Assembly: GCA_963725255.1 (NCBI GenBank)
Contig: CAVRXV010000012.1
Coordinates: forward strand, 34,758-98,757
Direction of reading: 5' to 3'
From: JAIEPX01 sp963725255
GTDB taxonomy: Bacteria; Pseudomonadota; Gammaproteobacteria; JAIEPX01
DNA length: 64,000 nucleotides
The position numbers and the translations under genes are program-made. Within the stretch, counting starts at the first letter, position 1, and each line of letters starts with the position of its first letter. Shown here piece after piece: positions 43,653 to 51,235 of the stretch. A model generated the notes under the pieces. The model had not been told where the DNA came from and ran no database searches. It was given only the letters and a program-made list of their open reading frames with translations.

Positions 43653-44645
43653 ATGTATATTTATGAATATCAGTTTATTGATATTTCAGACTTTATCAGA
43701 CCAGTCAAAGAAATGAAAGATAGATATCAAGAGATGGATGACAAAAAAATTGAAGAAATTAAAAAATTATTTCGCAATAAAGGTTGGCAGGGTGATGGTG
43801 AATTAGGAATATTTTGGTTGCCGCCTTTTTTATGGGATGAAGGTGATACAATGGGAAATTTTGTTTGGCATGTTAAGCAATCGAATAACGGAATATCATT
43901 TATCGCAAGTAGAGTCCCACTGATTTTTGGGTGTTTATCTGAGCAGAATCACAACAGAATGCTTACCCCTAATATTTATAGTGTGACAAAAGATATCGAA
44001 AAAAATTTAGAAAACGACGTAGATAAATTAAATTATCATATTAAATATTTATCAAATAGTAATGAAGACGCTATAATTGATATTAAACGATCCCTCTTAA
44101 ATGCAGCGCATTCAAATATACTGGTGCATTTTGAAGATTATTTGGGAAAATTATTCATCGTTCTGGTAGACGAAAAATATGTTAACTATAATATAAATAT
44201 TAAGATAAACAGTATGAGTGTTAAATTAAAAGATATCGACAGAGAAGATGCATTTAAAAATATGCTGGATTTTGAAAAGAGGAGAGTTGTTATATTAGAT
44301 TTTCTTAGCGATATGTACAAATCATTTTTGAGAGATACATTTTTAGAAAAATTAACATTTATAAATAAAGCCTTAAAGATCGATGATAGTAAAATATTTA
44401 ATAGTATAAAAACTCACAAAACTCTTAGAAACTGTGTTCAGCATAGTCATTCGAAAATGACTACAGACTTTGTAAGGCAATGTGATATTAAGATTCTTAA
44501 TAATCTAATGGGTGAAATTAAATTAGGTGAAAAAATTGAATTTAAATTAGAAACAGTACAAGATCTCCATGATAATTTATTAAAATATATTCATACTGCT
44601 AAAGAAAATTTAATGGCACTTATTAACCTAAATAATTCGTCCTGA
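43653..44645 (+). CDS. HEPN-motif protein of unknown family, candidate RNase toxin/defence protein
   Basis: 330 residues from ATG 43653, supported by GGAGGG 6-11 bases upstream. The N-terminal half has aromatic-rich segments (GIFWLPPFLWDEGDTMGNFV, HVKQSNNGISFIASRVPLIF). The C-terminal half is helical, with TLRNCVQHSHSKM around residue 259, a fit to the R-N-x3-H catalytic motif of HEPN RNases in a helix followed by another helix. Low GC and AT-rich codons match local DNA. It lies between the BrnTA ruin and hipBA, a setting typical of toxin or phage-defence genes. No membrane segment. No close named family recognised; AbiV- or RiboL-PSP-HEPN-like proteins are the nearest idea. Confidence 0.5.
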   Translation: MYIYEYQFIDISDFIRPVKEMKDRYQEMDDKKIEEIKKLFRNKGWQGDGELGIFWLPPFLWDEGDTMGNFVWHVKQSNNGISFIASRVPLIFGCLSEQNHNRMLTPNIYSVTKDIEKNLENDVDKLNYHIKYLSNSNEDAIIDIKRSLLNAAHSNILVHFEDYLGKLFIVLVDEKYVNYNINIKINSMSVKLKDIDREDAFKNMLDFEKRRVVILDFLSDMYKSFLRDTFLEKLTFINKALKIDDSKIFNSIKTHKTLRNCVQHSHSKMTTDFVRQCDIKILNNLMGEIKLGEKIEFKLETVQDLHDNLLKYIHTAKENLMALINLNNSS

Positions 44646-44660
44646 TTAAAGGAAGATAAG

Positions 44661-44715
44661 GCGTCGCGTCTTGAGTTGTGAGAGGTTCTGTCTTTTTGAT
44701 GAAGTTCCTTTATAG
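44661..44715. repeat. Dispersed terminal repeat, L-type end
   Basis: GCGTCGCGTCTTGAGTTGTG, then AGAGGTTCTGTCTTTTTGAT, is nearly identical to the L end at 42222-42262. It begins about 15 bases after the HEPN gene stop. Its likely partner is the R end at 47610-47692; together they bound hipBA and the Wip-like gene. Confidence 0.8.
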
Positions 44716-44774
44716 CCACTACTTAATGAGATTATGTCTGTAAGCATATAAAATCATTTTATGCTTGTATCGAT

Positions 44775-44822
44775 ATATATTGACATTATGTCTTTACTGA
44801 TATATATTTAATGTCAATATAT
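44775..44822. promoter_or_regulatory. hipBA promoter-operator
   Basis: Perfect 14-bp inverted arms ATATATTGACATTA (44775-44788) and TAATGTCAATATAT (44809-44822) are separated by 20 bases. The -35 TTGACA (44780-44785) is inside the left arm, and TATATT (44803-44808) follows after 17 bases. HipB bound to the arms would cover the promoter, giving autorepression. A further inverted pair, AAGCATA / TATGCTT, lies just upstream at about 44739-44766. Confidence 0.8.
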
Positions 44823-44837
44823 CTAAGGATCAACATT

Positions 44838-45086
44838 ATGGAACAGCTAGTAACAACTTCTGAAGCTCTTGGCGAGGCTTTGAGACGAGCTCGTGAACTA
44901 AGAGGTCTTAATCAAACAGAGGCTGGACAGCCTTTCAACCTTACTCAAAGGACAGTATCGACGCTGGAACAGGGTGCGCCGGGTACTCGGATAGATACCT
45001 TATTCCGGATGCTTGCTGCCCTAGATCTCGAGATGGTCGTTCGCACAAAACCCGCGATTGACAATCTCAGTCAGGACAAATGGTGA
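44838..45086 (+). CDS. hipB: HipB-type Xre antitoxin
   Basis: 82 residues from ATG 44838 (AAGGA 9-13 bases upstream). An earlier ATG at 44811 lies inside the operator and is unlikely. HTH: LGEALRRARELRGLNQTEAG, then LTQRTVSTLEQGAPGTRIDT. It neutralises HipA and represses the operon. The stop overlaps the hipA start as TGATG. Confidence 0.9.
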   Translation: MEQLVTTSEALGEALRRARELRGLNQTEAGQPFNLTQRTVSTLEQGAPGTRIDTLFRMLAALDLEMVVRTKPAIDNLSQDKW

Positions 45087-46405
45087 TGAGAAGATCAAAA
45101 AAAACTCAGTTATACGTCTACATGAATAATATGCTTGTAGGGAAATTAGTGCGTAAATCATCACGCGATTTAGAATTCCAATACCATCTCTCTTGGTTAG
45201 AACGTGAAAATGCCCGGCCGATTAGTTTGTCAATGCCTATGCGTGAGAAAACTTATTCTGGTGATGTAGTGAGTCATTTCTTCGATAATTTATTACCCGA
45301 TAATGACAAGATCCTGGATCGGATTCAAAAAGAATTCGGTGCTGATTCGAAAAGAAGTTTCGATTTACTGTATCATATTGGGGCTGATTGTGTTGGTGCG
45401 TTGCAATTTTTAAGAGAGGAAATACCTGAAGTATTTCAGGGAATTCAAGCTGATCCTATAGATGATATTTCAATTGCCAAATTATTAAAGAATTATCGAA
45501 CAGAACCCCTTGGTATGGTCCCTGAAATTGATTTCCGTATATCATTGGCGGGCGCACAAGAAAAGACAGCTCTGTTGTGGTATAAAAATAAATGGTTGCG
45601 CCCTAAAGGTGGTACGCCAACTACGCATATCATTAAACAACCGATCGGTCTCATTAAAGAATACAACATCGACCTAAGCGAAAGCGTTGAAAATGAATGG
45701 CTTTGCTTGAAGATTATATCATATTTCAATTTACCCGTTTGTCATGCAACCATTACGATGTTTGATGATGTCAAAACATTGGTTGTTGAACGTTTTGATC
45801 GAAAATGGAACGCAGATGGAACACAGTTAATTCGCCTTCCGCAAGAGGATATGTGTCAAGTCCTTGGCTTTTCGCCGGGATTAAAATATGAGCGTTATGA
45901 AGGAGGGCCAGGAATTATACAGATTATGAAAAAACTGCAAGGCTCAGACAACGCCATAATGGATCGGCATAACTTCATGAAAACCGTATTTTTATTTTGG
46001 CTGCTCGCAGCGCCCGATGGACACGCAAAAAATTTCAGTGTGTTCATTAAAGCTAAAGGACGATATCAATTGACTCCTATTTATGATGTGATTTCTGCCT
46101 ATCCGCTTATGAAACAACGTCAATTAGAAGAGAAAAAACTGGTTTTAGCTATGGCAGTACATGGCAAAAATCGTCACTATCGCTGGCATGAAATCCAGTT
46201 AAGACACTGGTTAGCAACAGCTGAAAAATGTCATTTTCCTATTATTGAAATGCAGAAAATAATCGATGATATATTTGTATCAATCGATGATGTCATTAAT
46301 CAGATCCGTTCAAATTTACCAACTGATTTTCCATCTCATATTGCTGAGCCCATTCTAAGTGGACTGCAAACAATGAAACAAAAGTATGATTTAAGCAATA
46401 AATAG
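45086..46405 (+). CDS. hipA: HipA-type serine/threonine kinase toxin
   Basis: 439 residues. N-terminal domain: YVYMNNMLVGKLVRKSSRDL, PISLSMPMREKTYSG, VVSHFFDNLLPDN. Kinase part: RISLAGAQEKTALLWYKNKW, GTPTTHIIKQPI, ENEWLCLKI, TLVVERFDRKW, the catalytic loop FLFWLLAAPDGHAKNFSVFI and metal-binding YDVISAYP. HipA of E. coli phosphorylates glutamyl-tRNA synthetase and induces persistence. All key residues look intact. A second, truncated HipA C-terminus is at 61985-62320. Confidence 0.93.
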   Translation: MRRSKKTQLYVYMNNMLVGKLVRKSSRDLEFQYHLSWLERENARPISLSMPMREKTYSGDVVSHFFDNLLPDNDKILDRIQKEFGADSKRSFDLLYHIGADCVGALQFLREEIPEVFQGIQADPIDDISIAKLLKNYRTEPLGMVPEIDFRISLAGAQEKTALLWYKNKWLRPKGGTPTTHIIKQPIGLIKEYNIDLSESVENEWLCLKIISYFNLPVCHATITMFDDVKTLVVERFDRKWNADGTQLIRLPQEDMCQVLGFSPGLKYERYEGGPGIIQIMKKLQGSDNAIMDRHNFMKTVFLFWLLAAPDGHAKNFSVFIKAKGRYQLTPIYDVISAYPLMKQRQLEEKKLVLAMAVHGKNRHYRWHEIQLRHWLATAEKCHFPIIEMQKIIDDIFVSIDDVINQIRSNLPTDFPSHIAEPILSGLQTMKQKYDLSNK

Positions 46406-46489
46406 TAGCTGATTTTGCCAATATTCTATTCGCAATTCGCGAATCACGAATAATGACCAGGGCATTGCTAATACACCAGCAAATTATTC

Positions 46490-47575
46490 TCATGCGTGGG
46501 AGTGGGCCGATTCTTCAACTAAACGTAAAACTTTATATACACCTACGTGATTAAATTCTGTTATTTGAGGTACCGATTGAAAGCTTGATGAACTACCGTG
46601 GCATTTACCGAGCATGGTATCTAAATTGGATACATAATGATTTGTTATACCGGGCGTGTGTCCATGAATATAGTGTATTGTATAGTCATAAAGCTTTTCT
46701 TGCCTGGAAATTCCTATAGGCATTGATGGATCTAAAGTCAATTCTGTATTTCTATTCCATAAAAATAATCGTAAAGGATCTCTTCCTAACAAGATTGAAA
46801 CACACGATTCAGCGATGTATTCAGAGATTTTGAGTTGTATCGAATCGATCGAATTCATCAAGTCCGGCAATGAATTATCGTTATAATCGTTGTTGAAATA
46901 AATTACTGCATCCTGGATTAGATGTAAATCACATGGGGCATGTGTTCTGATAAAAATCCTTTTGTTTTGGAGATCTGCATCATAGGAAATTAATCTGAGA
47001 GTACTTTTATAGATATTGTCGACAAATGCGGAGACGTCATCGAGAAGACTAAGATCAGGGAAGCGCGCGATAAGATTTCTCAATGCATAGATTGACCCCG
47101 ATTGAAAAGGCATGATCTCAAATGATTCGCTGTTAAGGAAATCCCCTGATTCATACGCATAAATGAATTCTAATCCATGATTAGAGGTATTGATTTCCAA
47201 TTTAACATGACCTTCATGTAATCGTTGTAGGAGCAAAAGAGTGAAGTAGTCATTGCTGCCACGATCAGCAAATTCATCGCCAATTAAACAAACTTTAATC
47301 GCATTATTTACTGAACTCTTTTTCACAATTGAACGCATGGCTTTGATGTCTTGAATCGTAATCTCATCAATACTTTTGCAATAAATCTCAACAAACTCGG
47401 CGTATTGATTTGGATCAGCTAAGGACAGCGCACCTTCACGTATAAGAAAATATAGTAACTTCAATGAGTTTCCGTGTAGATCGCCGATCGTAACCGAGCT
47501 TACCGGTTCCATCATCTTCGATGACTCGGGGTGGTCTCGCAAATCAACAATTTCTTCAATGAGTACGGGCTGCAT
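46490..47575 (-). CDS. Wip-like metallophosphatase, candidate Dot/Icm effector
   Basis: 361 residues with a PPP-type calcineurin-like core: VTIGDLHGNSLKLLYFLIRE, LIGDEFADRGSNDYFTLLLL, TSNHGLEF in place of GNHE, IRTHAPCD and IHGHTPG. The substitution at the third motif and the SNDYFT extension resemble the WipA/WipB phosphatases translocated by Legionella. It has no signal peptide. It lies opposite hipA inside the unit bounded by L (44661) and R (47692) ends. That it is an effector is inference from similarity; the phosphatase fold is well supported. Confidence 0.75.
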   Translation of the reverse strand: MQPVLIEEIVDLRDHPESSKMMEPVSSVTIGDLHGNSLKLLYFLIREGALSLADPNQYAEFVEIYCKSIDEITIQDIKAMRSIVKKSSVNNAIKVCLIGDEFADRGSNDYFTLLLLQRLHEGHVKLEINTSNHGLEFIYAYESGDFLNSESFEIMPFQSGSIYALRNLIARFPDLSLLDDVSAFVDNIYKSTLRLISYDADLQNKRIFIRTHAPCDLHLIQDAVIYFNNDYNDNSLPDLMNSIDSIQLKISEYIAESCVSILLGRDPLRLFLWNRNTELTLDPSMPIGISRQEKLYDYTIHYIHGHTPGITNHYVSNLDTMLGKCHGSSSSFQSVPQITEFNHVGVYKVLRLVEESAHSHA

Positions 47576-47609
47576 AATACACCTTTTATCAAAACAAATA
47601 TTTACTATT

Positions 47610-47692
47610 TAATTATTTAATGTTAAACGCTATTGCTTAAATTTTAGATCGAATTACCAAAACCTATAACAACTCAAGACGCGACGCCGTAA
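47610..47692. repeat. Dispersed terminal repeat, R-type end
   Basis: AAATTTTAGATCGAATTACC-like AT-rich lead, then ACAACTCAAGACGCGACGCC (47670-47689). The outer end is two bases from the stop of the ABC permease. Subterminal sequence matches copy 2 (7440-7499). Confidence 0.78.
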
Positions 47693-47694
47693 GA

Positions 47695-48831
47695 TTAATC
47701 GAGAGTTCGTCTAAATCGTTTCATGCCCATTAAGATTACTATCACCGTGAATAGCAGAATATCGACAATTTGAGGCCAAATTAATAGGAAAGAATTGCCC
47801 TTTAAAATAATTCCTCTGACAATAATTAAATAATGTGTGAGCGGTAATAATGAAGAAATCCACTGTACTGCATAGGGCATACCTGCAACAGGAAACATAA
47901 ATCCGGATAGCAAAATAGACGGTAAAAAGAAAAAGATATTCATTTGAACAGCTTGAAGTTGGTTAGTAGCAAAAGTGGATATTGTGATTCCAACAGATAA
48001 ATTTGCTGCAATAAAAGGGAGTGTTGCTATCAGTAATAAAGGCAAACTGCCTTCGAAAGGAATTTTAAAAATGGTATGAGAGGCTATTACAATGAGCAGC
48101 ATTTGGATATAGCCTACTATAATATAGGGTAGTACTTTTCCTGCCATAACTTCCAATGGCGTCACGGGAGTTGAGAGTAAAGTTTCATAGGTGCCTTTTT
48201 CACGTTCTCGAGTGATAGCGAGAGCAGTGATCATAACTAATGTCATTGTGAGCACAACACCCATTAAGGCGGGGACAATATTATATTGTGTAATCGCTTC
48301 AGGATTATATTTTGCATGAATAATGACATTCGCGGGTGCATTACTGGGCAGTAAATAAGAGAGGCCATGTTGTAGATCATAATTGAAAACGTTTCGCGTT
48401 AAATTGCTTATGGAGGTAATCGCATTGACTGAAGCGATTGGATCAGTCGCATCAACAGTAATAAGTACTTCAGGTTGATTTCCTCTCACCAGATCTCGTG
48501 AAAAATTCGGTGGAAATTGTACGACGAAATTGACGTCTCCACGAGCTAACATTTCATCGCTCTTTTTTTCTGATGCATTATTATCAATGACATAGAAGTA
48601 TTCAGAATTTTGCAACGCTGCAACAAAAGTTCGAGTGAAAGGACTAATATCTCCATTGACGACAGCAGTCGGTAAATGTTTCGGATTTGTGTTGATTGCA
48701 AAACCAAAAAGTGTCAGTTGAATAATTGGGATGCCAATTAACATTGCAAAAGTAACGCGGTCTCTTCGCATTTGCGTGAATTCTTTATAGAACATTGCAA
48801 CAAATCTTGGCCAGTAGAAAATATTATTCAT
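47695..48831 (-). CDS. ABC-2 type transport permease (YbhS/YhhJ-like)
   Basis: 378 residues. N-terminal RFVAMFYKEFTQMRRDRVTF then a first membrane segment, a large periplasmic domain (PTAVVNGDISPFTRTFVAAL), then five more segments ending VIVILMGMKRFRRTLD. The TREREKGTYETLLSTPVTPLEVMAGK loop region is the ABC-2 hallmark. Forms an export complex with the ATPase and adaptor upstream. Two bases separate it from the ATPase gene. Confidence 0.92.
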   Translation of the reverse strand: MNNIFYWPRFVAMFYKEFTQMRRDRVTFAMLIGIPIIQLTLFGFAINTNPKHLPTAVVNGDISPFTRTFVAALQNSEYFYVIDNNASEKKSDEMLARGDVNFVVQFPPNFSRDLVRGNQPEVLITVDATDPIASVNAITSISNLTRNVFNYDLQHGLSYLLPSNAPANVIIHAKYNPEAITQYNIVPALMGVVLTMTLVMITALAITREREKGTYETLLSTPVTPLEVMAGKVLPYIIVGYIQMLLIVIASHTIFKIPFEGSLPLLLIATLPFIAANLSVGITISTFATNQLQAVQMNIFFFLPSILLSGFMFPVAGMPYAVQWISSLLPLTHYLIIVRGIILKGNSFLLIWPQIVDILLFTVIVILMGMKRFRRTLD

Positions 48832-48833
48832 TT

Positions 48834-49754
48834 TTAGTCCCCATAGGTTTGGGGGGTGAATTTAATGAATATATCTTCAATCGTCGGTGTGACTTGTATC
48901 CAAGTATAAGGCGGATGATCATATTTTTTGAGTATATTTTTGATAGATTCGATTTTAGTCGTTCCTACGTGTATTGATTGACCAAAGTTTGTCACTTGAT
49001 CAATAAATTCTTCTTTTCTAAGTTTATCTGCAAGGTCATCTAAGTCAGGACCTTGTACTTGCCAGGTTTTGAGTTGTGATTCTTCAATAATTTCGTCAAT
49101 TGTTCCATAAGTTTGTATTTGGCCTTTGGAAATATAGGCAAGACGATGACAACGTGCGGCTTCGTCCATATAATGTGTGCTGACTAAGGTTGTAATACCC
49201 TTTTGAGAAAGACGGTGAATTTCATCCCAGAATTCTCTTCGTGCCTTAGGATCTACACCTGCAGTAGGTTCATCTAATAAAAGAAGTTTGGGTTGGTGTA
49301 ATACTGCTGCGGCGAGTGAAAGTCGTTGTTTCCATCCACCGGATAGTGTTCCTGCCAGTCGATCTTTTTGAGTAATAGGCAACCCAAAAAATTGGAGCGC
49401 TTCTTGAACTCTGTTTTCACGATCACCTAGATTGTACATGCGTGCGATAAATTCGAAATTTTCATAAATAGATAACTCTTCGTAAAGACTGAATTTTTGT
49501 GTCATATAGCCAATTTGTGATTTTATTTCTCTGGCCTGAGTTATTATATCGTAACCAAGACACGTGCCTGATCCGCTGTCTGGTGTTAGTAATCCACAAA
49601 TCATTCGAAAAGTAGTTGTTTTCCCTCCGCCATTGGGGCCTAAAAACCCAAAAATTTCACCTTCTTTAACTTGAAGAGAGACACCATTTACGGCTTTGAT
49701 TGTATCAAAGTTTTTGTGTAGATCTTTTACGTTTACTACAAATGAAGTACTCAT
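48834..49754 (-). CDS. ABC transporter ATP-binding protein (YbhF-like, single domain)
   Basis: 306 residues. Walker A GPNGGGKTTTFRMI (with an unusual Gly in GPNGGGKT rather than GPNGAGKT), Q-loop GYMTQKFSLYEELS, signature LSGGWKQRLSLAAAV, Walker B LLLLDEPTAGVDP and H-loop STHYMDEA. E. coli YbhF carries two ATPase domains; this one has one. Its stop and the permease start are adjacent, and its start overlaps the adaptor stop by 4 bases. Confidence 0.93.
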   Translation of the reverse strand: MSTSFVVNVKDLHKNFDTIKAVNGVSLQVKEGEIFGFLGPNGGGKTTTFRMICGLLTPDSGSGTCLGYDIITQAREIKSQIGYMTQKFSLYEELSIYENFEFIARMYNLGDRENRVQEALQFFGLPITQKDRLAGTLSGGWKQRLSLAAAVLHQPKLLLLDEPTAGVDPKARREFWDEIHRLSQKGITTLVSTHYMDEAARCHRLAYISKGQIQTYGTIDEIIEESQLKTWQVQGPDLDDLADKLRKEEFIDQVTNFGQSIHVGTTKIESIKNILKKYDHPPYTWIQVTPTIEDIFIKFTPQTYGD

Positions 49755-50722
49755 TTGTCAGTGCTCTGCAGGGAAATATCAATTGGTTGTCCTGGATTTG
49801 GCCAACGTCTATTTTCGAAGAGGATATTGGCTTCAACTCGGTAGACCAACTTGCTACGAGCAGTATTACTATAAATAACCGGTGGAGTATATTCCGCTTG
49901 TGGGGAAATAAATCGAATGATGCCTACATAAGGAGTATTACAACTATCACAATTAATACTAATTTTTTGCTTCAGATGAATATTCGCCAATTGAGTTTCT
50001 GGTACAAAAAATACTGCTATAATATCGCGAGGTAAAAGTAAGGATAAAATAGGACGATTAGCAGGTACTCGTTCTCCAACTTTGTAATAAGTATCGAATA
50101 CTTCTGCATCATCATGAGCGTACACTGTTTTTTCAGAGAGCGCCCAGTTGGCTTTGTCGTATTGAGCTTGTGTAGATGATAGAGTCGCTTCGGCTGATTT
50201 AATAGCATCAGTTCGTGCGGGTAATTTTGCAGTACTTAAATTGGCTTCCATTTGTTTGAGTTGAGCATTAGCTACTTCAAGGTCTTGTACTGTTTGATCA
50301 TATCGTTCGCGTTCTACAGCAGATTTTTCAACGAGAATTTTATAGCGTTGTTGTTCTTTGCTTAAAAATGCAATTCTTGCTTTTACTTCCTTTATTTGTG
50401 ACTCGACTGCTTCTATTTCCGGTGGGCGTTTTCCGTACAGAAGGTCTTTTAAATTTGCGTTGGCTTGATTGATAATGGCGCTTGCTGAATTTAATTCAGC
50501 GGATTCAGGCAATGACTCGAGTGAAAATAAAAGATCGCCCTTTTTAACTTGCATTCCACGACCGACGCTCAATTGATCTAAGCGTCCATCGGTAGGGGAT
50601 GATAAGTAGGTTAGTTGTCCTTCAACATAGCCGTTCAGTTGGTTGTCATTCCAATTACAGCTCGAAAGAAGCACTAGGCAAACAAGCGCCCATACACATT
50701 TTGAGAAATTCCATGCTCTCAT
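49751..50722 (-). CDS. HlyD-family periplasmic adaptor lipoprotein (YbhG-like)
   Basis: 323 residues when started at the ATG at 50722 (AGAGGAAGAGAGAAAG upstream). Type II signal: WALVCLVLLSSC with the lipid Cys. Then the lipoyl half LSVGRGMQVKKGDLLFSLES, a coiled coil (EIEAVESQIKEVKARIAFLS, KEQQRYKILVEKSAVERERY) and the barrel region FDTYYKVGERVPANRPILSL. It should link the inner-membrane ABC pair to an outer-membrane channel. Probable export of drugs or a cell-surface product. Confidence 0.9.
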   Translation of the reverse strand: MRAWNFSKCVWALVCLVLLSSCNWNDNQLNGYVEGQLTYLSSPTDGRLDQLSVGRGMQVKKGDLLFSLESLPESAELNSASAIINQANANLKDLLYGKRPPEIEAVESQIKEVKARIAFLSKEQQRYKILVEKSAVERERYDQTVQDLEVANAQLKQMEANLSTAKLPARTDAIKSAEATLSSTQAQYDKANWALSEKTVYAHDDAEVFDTYYKVGERVPANRPILSLLLPRDIIAVFFVPETQLANIHLKQKISINCDSCNTPYVGIIRFISPQAEYTPPVIYSNTARSKLVYRVEANILFENRRWPNPGQPIDISLQSTDK

Positions 50723-50789
50723 CACTTTCTCTCTTCCTCGCTTCTGCTCTAATAGTACCCCAACACTGAAATTATAGCTTTTATTCAAG

Positions 50790-51235
50790 GAATAGCCATT
50801 GATAAACCGCCTTTTTTAGGGGCTATCCCTGGGGAGGAAAGATACGGCGATCTGGAACCTGCTTCCACATCGCCGTATAAATATGGGCACTCAACTGATT
50901 TAAAACAGTATCCGTGGGTGCAAAAAATGATTGAAATAAGTAATATACTCAATAATAGAAGGATGCTAATACTAATAAAACTAATCGAGGAGGTGCTACC
51001 CAAATTACCGTTGCGACAATGGGTACTGACAGTTCCAAAATGGCTACGTTATCACCTCACAAAAGAGGCACTGTTGGCAAGTCAGGTCTTGAGGATCTTC
51101 ATCAATGAAATTGAAAAGCAACTAAAAAAATCCTGTGATGGAATTACGGATGATGCCAAATTAGATCCGGTGAGTTTTATTCAGCGCTTTGGTTCGCGAT
51201 TAAATTTGCACATCCATTTTCATTTACATATATAA
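50790..51235 (+). pseudogene. IS91-family transposase, N-terminal/central remnant
   Basis: The frame 50918-51235 reads EEVLPKLPLRQWVLTVPKWL and VSFIQRFGSRLNLHIHFH, matching the segment before and including the HUH histidines of IS91-type transposases. It stops right at the histidine motif, where the F-box-like gene (stop at 51220, opposite strand) begins. The Tyr motif and C-terminal part are missing. A C-terminal piece of the same family is at 36193-36651. 50790-50917 is probably element DNA but has no clear frame. Confidence 0.8.

Noticed and set aside
42203..47692. Possible CRISPR-like spacing of the repeated cores
   Set aside because: Copies are far apart, in both orientations and with conserved flanks, so they are element ends rather than a regularly spaced array.
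49060..49085. TTTTGAGTTGTGATTC inside the ABC ATPase, resembling the repeat core
   Set aside because: Only 11 bases match and it lies in a conserved coding region; chance similarity.
49700..50035. 111-codon plus-strand frame over the ABC ATPase/adaptor joint
   Set aside because: Overlaps two well-supported genes and shows only low-complexity residues.
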